Part shown: one piece after another, positions 1-5,796 of the stretch | How positions within the stretch are numbered: the stretch's first letter is position 1 | Layout: every line of letters starts with the position of its first letter | The notes under the pieces: generated by a model | Database searches by the model: none | Told to the model about the DNA's origin: nothing | Seen by the model: the letters and a program-made list of their open reading frames with translations, nothing else | Source of the DNA: Cycloclasticus sp. | GTDB lineage: Bacteria > Pseudomonadota > Gammaproteobacteria > Methylococcales > Cycloclasticaceae | Reading direction: 5' to 3' | DNA: 5,796 nt | NCBI GenBank assembly: GCA_019090295.1 | Contig: JAHRWG010000088.1 | Span: 1 to 5,796, forward strand | Made by a program: the position numbers and the translations under genes

Positions 1-1518
1 ACTGATGCAGATGGCCACGCATTGGCTATTAGCGCACCAGTCAGTTCAGTTTGGATAAACCCTCAGCAACTTGATTTAGAGGGAAAAGAAGCAGAGTTTG
101 CGAAGCTGCTCGACATGAGTGTTAACCGCCTTGACAAAAAGCTAAAAAAAGTAGGGTCGCGGCGATTTGTTTATTTACGTCGACACATGGATCCGCAGCG
201 TGCGGATAAAATTGACGACATGCAGCTAGCAGGTGTCTATTTGCAAAAAGAATACCGTCGTTATTACCCAGATGGAGAGGTGGCGGCGCATTTGGTTGGT
301 TTTACCAATGTTGATGATGAAGGTCAGGAAGGGCTAGAGCTAGCCTTTAATGACAGCCTGAAGGGTACTGCTGGGGTTGAACGGGTGTTACGTGATGGTA
401 AAAGGCGAATGGTGAAACACGTCGATAACATTCGTGCGCCATTACCAGGCAAGGATATTCGGCTCTCAATAGATCGGCGACTCCAATATTTAGCCTACCG
501 TGAATTAAAGGCCGCTGTTGCGCAGCAGAAAGCTAAATCTGGCTCATTGGTCTTGCTAAACCCTAAAACGGGTGAGGTGCTTGCAGTGGCTAATCAGCCG
601 GCATTTAACCCTAATGATCGCTCAAAACTAAAGGCCAGTAGCATTAGAAATCGTGCCTTTACCGATGTCTTTGAGCCAGGCTCAACGATGAAGCCATTCA
701 CAGTGGCGGCCGGCATGGAATCGGGTTTATTCAACGATAAAACGATGATAGATACCAACCCTGGTTATATGAAGGTTGGACGAAGCCAGGTACGTGATCA
801 CCGGAATTATGGCGAGATAGATTTGGCAACCTTATTGCTTAAATCGAGTAATGTGGGCTCGAGTAAAATAGCCTTGAGTGTCGAGCCAGAGGGCTTTTGG
901 AATATGTTGGACAAACTAGGGTTTGGCCATAAAACCGAGAATGGTTTTCCAGGCGAAGCGAATGGAAAATTAGTGGGTTATGAACGCTGGCGACCTATTG
1001 AGCGCGCAACACTGGCATTCGGCTACGGGATGTCGACCTCAGTATTACAGCTAGCGCATGCTTATAGCGCCATTGCTAATGATGGGTTATTACAACCGAT
1101 TAGTTTAATCAGCCAGCAAGCCTATGCAGCCCCAGAGCGTGTTATGAGCGCTGAAGTGGCACAAAAAATAAGAATAATGTTGAAAGGTGTGGTGAGTAAA
1201 GCTGGCACCGCGCCAAGAGCACAGGTGCAGGGTTATACCGTGGCAGGAAAAACAGGTACGGTGAAAAAGTTTACTAAAGGTGGGTATTCGGAAGATAAGT
1301 ACTTAGGCGTGTTTGCTGGCATGGTACCAGCCACTAGACCTGAATTGGTGATGGTGGTGTTGATTGATGAGCCGCAAGCCGGTGATTACTATGGCGGCTT
1401 AGTTGCCGCACCAGTGTTTTCAAGAATTATGACGGCTGCGATGCGTTTAAAAAATATAGCGCCTGATAATATGCCACAGTCAACAATAGTTGCTTCACTT
1501 GACCGAGGTATTCAATGA
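1..1518 (+). CDS. ftsI: Peptidoglycan D,D-transpeptidase FtsI (PBP3), 5'-truncated by the window edge
   Basis: Septum-specific class B penicillin-binding protein: it cross-links stem peptides of new peptidoglycan in the periplasm, as partner of FtsW in the divisome. The frame is open from base 1 (TDADGHALAIS), matching the pedestal motif that follows the membrane anchor, so the true start and the transmembrane helix lie upstream; about 80 residues are missing by comparison with E. coli. Counting codons from base 1, all three transpeptidase motifs are present: S-T-M-K at 228-231 (catalytic Ser, bases 682-684), S-S-N at 282-284 and K-T-G-T at 417-420. Other family signatures are RRYYP with GEVAAHLVGFTNVD (about 85-105), DVFEPGS before the active site, FGYG near 340, and DEPQAGDYYGG with APVFSRIM near the C-terminus. 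The motif spacing is within two residues of E. coli PBP3. The stop overlaps the murE start. One oddity is Ala where the pedestal motif usually has Arg (DRxG). Identity is very secure; the paralogue PBP2 (MrdA) is ruled out by the murE neighbour and the FTNVD region. Confidence 0.97.
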   Translation, partial: TDADGHALAISAPVSSVWINPQQLDLEGKEAEFAKLLDMSVNRLDKKLKKVGSRRFVYLRRHMDPQRADKIDDMQLAGVYLQKEYRRYYPDGEVAAHLVGFTNVDDEGQEGLELAFNDSLKGTAGVERVLRDGKRRMVKHVDNIRAPLPGKDIRLSIDRRLQYLAYRELKAAVAQQKAKSGSLVLLNPKTGEVLAVANQPAFNPNDRSKLKASSIRNRAFTDVFEPGSTMKPFTVAAGMESGLFNDKTMIDTNPGYMKVGRSQVRDHRNYGEIDLATLLLKSSNVGSSKIALSVEPEGFWNMLDKLGFGHKTENGFPGEANGKLVGYERWRPIERATLAFGYGMSTSVLQLAHAYSAIANDGLLQPISLISQQAYAAPERVMSAEVAQKIRIMLKGVVSKAGTAPRAQVQGYTVAGKTGTVKKFTKGGYSEDKYLGVFAGMVPATRPELVMVVLIDEPQAGDYYGGLVAAPVFSRIMTAAMRLKNIAPDNMPQSTIVASLDRGIQ

Positions 1519-1520
1519 TG
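1505..1520 (+). promoter_or_regulatory. murE ribosome binding site and ATGATG start region
   Basis: GAGGT at 1505-1509 lies inside the last codons of ftsI. It sits 5 bases before the ATG at 1515 and 8 bases before a second in-frame ATG at 1518. The ftsI stop TGA (1516-1518) is embedded in ATGATG. The first ATG gives a 4-base overlap (ATGA) and the second a 1-base overlap (TGATG); both suit termination-reinitiation coupling. The 8-base spacing slightly favours the second ATG, which would remove only one Met. Confidence 0.7.
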
Positions 1521-3059
1521 CCGGCACAGCAAGAAAAAGGCACCGTGTCGCTGGCATATTTGCTTGATGGTTGGGTGACGATAGAGCAGGATTTCTGGGT
1601 TGGAACACCGTCAGTTGATGCTCGAAATATTGAGCAGGATGGCGTATTTTTAGCAGTAGTGGGTGCGCAATTACACGGCTTGGAGCACGCAATGCAAGCG
1701 GTTGAACGTAACGCCTCAGTGATTATTTATGATCCAGCTGGGGGCGGGGATTTATTAGCCGCACGACTAAAAAAACAAATAGATATTCCACTGCTTGCGC
1801 TGACTCGGTTAAGTGAAAAGTTGAGTGAGTTTGCAGCACGTTTTTATGCGTACCCATCGAGAGAGCTGTCGGTTATAGGGATTACCGGAACGAACGGTAA
1901 AACATCCGTTAGTCACTTTATTGCCCAGGCGTTGAATGTTAGTCATCGTTGTGGCGTGATTGGTACCCTTGGATGGGGTGAATTAAACGATCTTCAAAAA
2001 ACAATCAACACCACGCCCGATGCTATAAGCGTGCAAGCTCAATTAGCAACAGTTTTATCGCAAGGTTGTTCAGCATTAGCGATGGAAGTGTCGTCGCACG
2101 GCTTAGATCAGCAGAGGGTTAAAGCTGTTGAGTTTAGTGCAGGAGTGTTTACTAACTTAAGCCATGATCACCTCGACTACCATCAGACAATGGAAGCTTA
2201 CGGTGAGGCTAAACTAGCCTTGTTTAAAATGCCTAGTTTGAAGTTTGTGGTACTGAATGAAGACGATTCTTTTAGTAAGAAGATTACTGGTGTGTTATCA
2301 CCCCGAGTTGAGCAATATGGGTTCACACGGCAAATTGGCCAAGTAAAGGCACAAACAGTAGTGATATTAAATCAGCACTTAAGCGAGCAGGGCGTATCAT
2401 TTGATGTGAAGTACCAAGGGCAGCAAGCGCATATTAGTTCAGCCTTATTTGGCGTATTTAACATTGATAACTTAGCCGCTACACTGACCACCTTATTGGC
2501 GATGGGAGATTCGTTGGATGAGGCCATAATAAAGCTTAAGCAGGTTTCAAGTGTTGCAGGCCGTATGCAGTTATTGACTGAGCATATAGGGCAGTCTAGC
2601 GTTATTATTGATTATGCGCACACTCCAGAGGCGTTAAAATTGGCCTTGGGCAGTTTGCGCGAACATTGCAAGGGCCAGCTAAAACTAGTGTTTGGTTGTG
2701 GCGGCAATAGAGATCAAGCAAAACGACCTTTGATGGGTGATATTGCTAGCAAACTGGCAGACCAAGTCATCGTAACTAATGACAACCCAAGATTTGAGAA
2801 GGGCGAACTGATTGCTGAACAAATTAAAGCAGGCGCGAAAGGGCCAGCGAGTTTAAGCATAGAGCTTGACCGAGCAAAGGCCATTCAGCAGCTTGTTGCT
2901 AGCTCGACAAGTGATGATATTATTTTAGTGGCTGGAAAAGGCCATGAGGACTACCAGCAAATAGGTGACCAGACAATTCCTTTTAGTGATGCGCAGCAAA
3001 TTTTAAATGCCTTAGACCGTCAGTTTGAAAAAGCAACGAAGCTGGGGGTGAAGTTATGA
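1515..3059 (+). CDS. murE: UDP-MurNAc-L-Ala-D-Glu:meso-diaminopimelate ligase MurE
   Basis: Cytoplasmic ATP-dependent Mur ligase that adds meso-DAP to UDP-MurNAc-L-Ala-D-Glu, the third amino acid of the stem peptide. The protein is 514 residues with the three Mur ligase domains: an N-terminal UDP-binding domain (about 1-115), a central ATPase domain and a C-terminal domain (from about 350). Visible motifs are the P-loop GTNGKTS at 125-131, NTTPD at 165-169, EVSSHG at 191-196, NLSHDHLDYH at 214-223, the probable carbamylated Lys233 in GEAKLALF, GRMQ at 349-352, DYAHTPEAL at 366-374, FGCGGNRD at 393-400 and GKGHEDYQ at 474-481. DNPR at 423-426 is the known signature of meso-DAP-specific rather than L-Lys-specific MurE. 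Compared with E. coli (495 residues), the motifs are shifted by about 10 residues, so the N-terminus is longer and there is an extra tail of about 9 residues. That tail also encodes the murF ribosome binding site. It overlaps ftsI and murF by 4 bases each. Confidence 0.98.
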   Translation: MMPAQQEKGTVSLAYLLDGWVTIEQDFWVGTPSVDARNIEQDGVFLAVVGAQLHGLEHAMQAVERNASVIIYDPAGGGDLLAARLKKQIDIPLLALTRLSEKLSEFAARFYAYPSRELSVIGITGTNGKTSVSHFIAQALNVSHRCGVIGTLGWGELNDLQKTINTTPDAISVQAQLATVLSQGCSALAMEVSSHGLDQQRVKAVEFSAGVFTNLSHDHLDYHQTMEAYGEAKLALFKMPSLKFVVLNEDDSFSKKITGVLSPRVEQYGFTRQIGQVKAQTVVILNQHLSEQGVSFDVKYQGQQAHISSALFGVFNIDNLAATLTTLLAMGDSLDEAIIKLKQVSSVAGRMQLLTEHIGQSSVIIDYAHTPEALKLALGSLREHCKGQLKLVFGCGGNRDQAKRPLMGDIASKLADQVIVTNDNPRFEKGELIAEQIKAGAKGPASLSIELDRAKAIQQLVASSTSDDIILVAGKGHEDYQQIGDQTIPFSDAQQILNALDRQFEKATKLGVKL

Positions 3060-3061
3060 TG
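3044..3061 (+). promoter_or_regulatory. murF ribosome binding site and ATGATG start region
   Basis: GGGGGTG at 3044-3050 lies in the last codons of murE. It is a purine-rich but imperfect Shine-Dalgarno sequence, 5 bases before the ATG at 3056 and 8 bases before a second in-frame ATG at 3059. The murE stop TGA (3057-3059) is embedded in ATGATG, the same arrangement as at the ftsI-murE junction. Confidence 0.6.
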
Positions 3062-4450
3062 AACTTGCAGCAATTAGCGACCCTCGTTGATGGTGAGTTA
3101 GTAGGCAATAATTGCTCCTTTAACGCAATCAGTACAGATACGCGTCATATTAAGCCAGGTGATTTATTCGTGGCATTACAAGGTGATCATTACGATGCCA
3201 ATAATTTTGCCTCGAATGCGGCAGATAAGGGTGCCGTTGCCGCATTATTAAGTGCCGATGTGGCGCTTAATATACCGTATATAAAGGTGACGGATACGCT
3301 TCAAGCGTTATCAATTTTGGCGACAGAAAAGCGTGATGCATTGGCTATCCCTTTAGTTGCCATTACCGGCAGCAATGGCAAAACGACCGTTAAAGAAATG
3401 TTGGCGAGTATTTTAGCTCAGTCCAGCAATGTTTTAGCCACTAGCGGTAACTTGAATAACCACATTGGGGTGCCACTGACCTTATTAAGGTTAACGCCAG
3501 AACATGACGTCGCGGTGGTTGAAATGGGGGCTAGCAAACAAGGTGATATTGCTCATTTATGTCGCATTGCCAAACCAACAATCGCTGTTCTCAATAATAT
3601 TGCGCCAGCACATTTAGAGGGCTTCGGTGATCTTGATGGGGTGGCTAAAGCAAAAGCAGAAATCATTTCAGGCTTAAGTGCTGAAGGCACTGCCGTGCTT
3701 AATAAAAGTGAACCATGGTTTGATCAGTGGGTCGGTTTATTGGCAGGTAGAAAGCAACTAAGTTTTGGTGTCAGTAATGATGCAGATGTGTGGGCCAACC
3801 CTGAGCTCATCACGACAGGCTTACATAAAGCGGCGTTTAAAACATGTTTTGTATTGAACTATCAGCAGCAAAGTATCGATATACAGTTGAATTTAATAGG
3901 CCGCCATAATGTGATGAATGCTCTAGCAGCCTCAGCAGCAGCGATCGCCCTAGGTTGTAGTTTAACGCAAATTCAGCGTGGCTTAGCCAGCTTGCAGGAT
4001 GTTAATGGTCGGTTGCAAGTACTACCAGGTTTGTCCGGTAGTTTGGTGGTAAATGATTGTTACAACGCTAACCCCAGCTCGTTTGAAGCCGCAATGGATT
4101 GCCTTAATGAAATTGACCAGCCACTGTGGGTCGTGTTGGGTGATTTTGCAGAGCTAGGTCCAGCGAGTGAAGCGATTCATCAGCGTATTGGTCAACAGCT
4201 TGCGGCTAGTAACGCGCAACGCTTCTTTGCTGTTGGTGAAAAAATGCAAGGTGCAGTTAATGCCTTCAATAAACACGTTTCGACCTCTACGCGATCTGTG
4301 AAGCACTTTTCAAATAAACAAAAAATGGTGGAAGTTTTGCAGCAAGAGCTAGAACCTGGAGTGCTTGTTTTGGTAAAGGGGTCTCGCTCACAAGGGCTAG
4401 AAAGCATCGTAAATAAAATAATAAGTAAGGGAGAGGGTGTATGTTGCTAA
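3056..4450 (+). CDS. murF: UDP-MurNAc-tripeptide:D-alanyl-D-alanine ligase MurF
   Basis: Cytoplasmic ATP-dependent Mur ligase that joins D-Ala-D-Ala to UDP-MurNAc-L-Ala-D-Glu-meso-DAP, completing the pentapeptide precursor used by MraY. The protein is 464 residues, close to the usual length of about 450. The N-terminal substrate domain has [17 protein letters not shown] at 25-41, typical of MurF and MurE. The ATPase domain has the P-loop GSNGKTT at 105-111, [14 protein letters not shown] at 131-144, [12 protein letters not shown] at 154-165, [11 protein letters not shown] at 181-191 and AKAKAEI at 197-203, whose Lys may be the carbamylated metal-site residue. The C-terminal domain has [11 protein letters not shown] at 282-292, NGRLQ at 317-321, [15 protein letters not shown] at 333-347, LGDFAELG at 361-368 and [10 protein letters not shown] at 440-449. 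NDCYNANP and KGSRS separate it clearly from MurC, MurD and MurE. The start uses one of two adjacent ATGs. The 3' end overlaps mraY by 10 bases, and this overlap gives an unusual terminal Cys-Cys. Confidence 0.98.
   Translation: MMNLQQLATLVDGELVGNNCSFNAISTDTRHIKPGDLFVALQGDHYDANNFASNAADKGAVAALLSADVALNIPYIKVTDTLQALSILATEKRDALAIPLVAITGSNGKTTVKEMLASILAQSSNVLATSGNLNNHIGVPLTLLRLTPEHDVAVVEMGASKQGDIAHLCRIAKPTIAVLNNIAPAHLEGFGDLDGVAKAKAEIISGLSAEGTAVLNKSEPWFDQWVGLLAGRKQLSFGVSNDADVWANPELITTGLHKAAFKTCFVLNYQQQSIDIQLNLIGRHNVMNALAASAAAIALGCSLTQIQRGLASLQDVNGRLQVLPGLSGSLVVNDCYNANPSSFEAAMDCLNEIDQPLWVVLGDFAELGPASEAIHQRIGQQLAASNAQRFFAVGEKMQGAVNAFNKHVSTSTRSVKHFSNKQKMVEVLQQELEPGVLVLVKGSRSQGLESIVNKIISKGEGVCC
4426..4443 (+). 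promoter_or_regulatory. mraY ribosome binding site and ATG
   Basis: TAAGGGAG at 4426-4433 is the clearest Shine-Dalgarno sequence in the window, 7 bases before the ATG at 4441. It lies wholly inside the last codons of murF (encoding SKGEG), so murF translation runs through it. The strength of the site, together with an overlap of 10 bases, suggests fresh ribosome loading on mraY as well as coupling. Confidence 0.72.
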
Positions 4451-5523
4451 TTCTAGCCGAGTGGTTGTCTGAGTATCACAGTGGTTTCAGGGTGTTTCAA
4501 TACCTAACGATGCGCTCAATCCTAGCAATACTAACAGCGCTATTTATTGCTTTTCTGGTTGGGCCTGCAATGATACGAAAGTTGACGTTTCATAAAATTG
4601 GTCAGGCGGTACGTGATGATGGGCCAGAAACTCATTTTAAAAAAGCCGGTACACCCACCATGGGCGGCACACTAATTTTAGTGGCCGTTGGTTTAAGTAC
4701 GCTGCTATGGGCTGATTTAAATAATCGTTACATTTGGGTCGTTTTGTTAGTGACCATGTTAATCGGGGTGATTGGCTTTATTGATGATTATAAAAAAGTG
4801 GCTCTGCAAGACCCTAAAGGTTTGTCAGCCGGTAAGAAATACCTAGGGCAATCCGTGGTTGCATTGGGTGCCGCATTGTTTTTGTTTTACACCGCAACCA
4901 CACCACAGGAAACGACTTTATTTATACCATTCTTCAAAGGTGTAAGTATTCAAATGGGCTGGTTGTTTGTGCCGCTAACGTATTTTGTGATAGTGGGTAC
5001 CAGTAATGCGGTAAACCTGACCGATGGTTTGGATGGTCTAGCCATTATGCCAACGGTATTGGTGGCGGGTGCTCTAGGTATTTTTGCCTACTTATCAGGT
5101 AATGTTCAGTTTGCCGACTACTTGGCAATCCCAAATTTACGTGGCACGGGTGAGTTGGTCATTTTTTGTGGTGCCATTGTGGGCGCAGGCCTCGGTTTTT
5201 TATGGTTTAACACCTACCCTGCGATGGTGTTTATGGGCGATGTAGGGGCATTAGCACTGGGGGCCGCCTTAGGGATTTTAGCGGTACTTGTGAGACAGGA
5301 ACTAGTGTTGTTGATAATGGGTGGTGTGTTTGTCATGGAGACAGTATCAGTCATTATGCAAGTGGCTTCATACAAGTTAACCGGTAAACGAATCTTTAGA
5401 ATGGCACCTATTCATCACCACTTTGAATTAAAAGGCTGGCCAGAGCCAAGGATCATTATACGTTTTTGGATTATCAGCGTTATTTTGGTGCTCATTGGTT
5501 TATCAACCCTGAAATTAAGATAA
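4441..5523 (+). CDS. mraY: Phospho-N-acetylmuramoyl-pentapeptide transferase MraY
   Basis: Integral inner-membrane enzyme that transfers phospho-MurNAc-pentapeptide from UDP to undecaprenyl phosphate on the cytoplasmic face, making lipid I. It is the target of tunicamycin- and muraymycin-type nucleoside inhibitors. The protein is 360 residues, equal to E. coli MraY, which supports the ATG at 4441; the N-terminus MLLILAEWL also matches the family. About ten hydrophobic segments can be seen, near residues 25-45, 73-91, 97-114, 135-150, 171-189, 200-220, 238-255, 262-283, 288-305 and 339-357. Catalytic and Mg-binding motifs are intact: DD at 115-116 in [18 protein letters not shown] at 192-201, FMGDVGA at 264-270 with Asp267, and [15 protein letters not shown] at 321-335 with three His at 325-327. 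GTPTMGG at 70-76 is the conserved early loop. It overlaps murF by 10 bases and its stop shares one base with the murD start. Confidence 0.99.
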   Translation: MLLILAEWLSEYHSGFRVFQYLTMRSILAILTALFIAFLVGPAMIRKLTFHKIGQAVRDDGPETHFKKAGTPTMGGTLILVAVGLSTLLWADLNNRYIWVVLLVTMLIGVIGFIDDYKKVALQDPKGLSAGKKYLGQSVVALGAALFLFYTATTPQETTLFIPFFKGVSIQMGWLFVPLTYFVIVGTSNAVNLTDGLDGLAIMPTVLVAGALGIFAYLSGNVQFADYLAIPNLRGTGELVIFCGAIVGAGLGFLWFNTYPAMVFMGDVGALALGAALGILAVLVRQELVLLIMGGVFVMETVSVIMQVASYKLTGKRIFRMAPIHHHFELKGWPEPRIIIRFWIISVILVLIGLSTLKLR

Positions 5524-5525
5524 TG
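5521..5525 (+). promoter_or_regulatory. mraY-murD stop/start overlap (TAATG)
   Basis: The mraY stop TAA and the murD ATG share one base. The 20 bases before it contain no G-rich Shine-Dalgarno match, unlike the other three junctions. MurD synthesis is therefore inferred to depend on reinitiation by ribosomes finishing mraY. Confidence 0.55.
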
Positions 5526-5796
5526 GCAACCCTAATCAACAATCAGCAACATGCGCAGCACGAAGGTCTGGCCCGTTTAGGCTTAGATCAGCAAGGTGTG
5601 CGCGTGCTAGTTGTTGGATTAGGTATGACTGGTTTATCGGTGGTTAAGTTCCTACAACAAAATAATATTTCGGTTGCGGTGGTTGATAGCCGAGAAAACC
5701 CACCTGGTTTGGTGGAAGTTGAGGAATCATACCAAGACGTGGCGGTATTCACTTCAAGCTTTGAACACGCGGTATTTGAAGCAGCAACGCATATTA
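5523..5796 (+). CDS. murD: UDP-MurNAc-L-alanine:D-glutamate ligase MurD, 3'-truncated by the window edge
   Basis: Cytoplasmic ATP-dependent Mur ligase that adds D-Glu to UDP-MurNAc-L-Ala, the step before MurE. Only 91 complete codons are in the window, all from the N-terminal Rossmann-like domain that binds the UDP moiety. The identifying motif is VLVVGLGMTGLSVVKFL at 28-44, followed by a second beta strand VAVVDSRENPPGL at 52-64; the Asp-Ser/Thr-Arg and PPGL pattern is typical of MurD. The P-loop and catalytic residues lie beyond the window. The start ATG at 5523 overlaps the mraY stop as TAATG. No clear Shine-Dalgarno sequence precedes it: only TTAAGA lies just upstream and it is too close. 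The glycine motif begins near residue 32, against about 14 in E. coli, giving roughly 18 extra N-terminal residues rich in Gln, Asn and His. A GTG at codon 26 (5598) would be a shorter alternative, but it sits too near the first strand to be attractive. Identity is supported by motif and position. Confidence 0.94.
   Translation, partial: MATLINNQQHAQHEGLARLGLDQQGVRVLVVGLGMTGLSVVKFLQQNNISVAVVDSRENPPGLVEVEESYQDVAVFTSSFEHAVFEAATHI

Noticed and set aside
22..24. TTG codon as a possible start of ftsI
   Set aside because: The frame is open to base 1 and the upstream codons encode family-typical residues (TDADGHA), so the gene continues beyond the window and this is an internal Leu codon.
19..29. 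Eleven-base match GCATTGGCTAT shared with 3338-3348
   Set aside because: Both copies encode ALA-type residues in unrelated proteins (ftsI and murF); a match this short between coding regions fits chance.
1495..1692. Minus-strand open frame of 65 codons
   Set aside because: It lies opposite the ftsI-murE junction, has no recognisable motif or ribosome binding site, and is a shadow of strongly conserved genes.
2559..2570. GRMQ in MurE in place of the E. coli GRME as a possible active-site defect
   Set aside because: As I recall it, the Gln variant occurs in pseudomonad MurE proteins, so it is normal family variation.
4192..4407. Minus-strand open frame of 71 codons
   Set aside because: It lies wholly opposite the conserved C-terminal domain of murF, and its Ser/Cys/Thr-rich translation looks like an antisense shadow.
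1..5796. Search for internal promoters, terminators, RNA genes, CRISPR arrays and mobile elements
   Set aside because: No convincing GC hairpin followed by a T-run, no paired -35/-10 boxes in a sensible position, no direct repeat array and no terminal inverted repeats were seen. The window is filled by five overlapping coding regions.

Overview
This window is a segment of a division and cell wall (dcw) cluster, read entirely on the + strand. The order is ftsI (5' end cut off), murE, murF, mraY, murD (3' end cut off). This is the gene order of the Escherichia coli dcw cluster. The MraY protein is 360 residues, the same length as the E. coli enzyme as I recall it, and aligns with it apparently without gaps. 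MurE carries the DNPR signature of meso-diaminopimelate-adding enzymes. Together these point to a Gram-negative gammaproteobacterium with DAP-type peptidoglycan. Base composition looks moderate, a little under half G+C by eye, and is uniform across the five genes. I cannot name the genus; a marine or environmental gammaproteobacterium outside the enterics is a guess.

Layout: 1-1518 is the septal transpeptidase FtsI (PBP3), entered about 80 residues into the protein. 1515-3059 is MurE, 3056-4450 is MurF, 4441-5523 is MraY, and from 5523 to the window end is the first 91 codons of MurD. There is no intergenic DNA: every junction is an overlap of 4, 4, 10 and 1 bases in turn. No internal promoter or terminator could be supported, so the five genes are inferred to be co-transcribed and translationally coupled from a promoter upstream of the window.

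Functionally, MurD, MurE and MurF add D-Glu, meso-DAP and D-Ala-D-Ala in turn to UDP-MurNAc-L-Ala in the cytoplasm. MraY moves the finished UDP-MurNAc-pentapeptide onto undecaprenyl phosphate at the inner membrane to make lipid I. FtsI cross-links the resulting glycan strands at the division septum.

This is an ordinary, highly conserved core region. I found no mobile element, RNA gene, CRISPR array, defence module or undescribed system. The observations worth a second look are small: duplicated start codons at two junctions, a longer-than-usual MurD N-terminus without a clear ribosome binding site, and MraY residues that differ from E. coli at positions linked to phage phiX174 lysis sensitivity.
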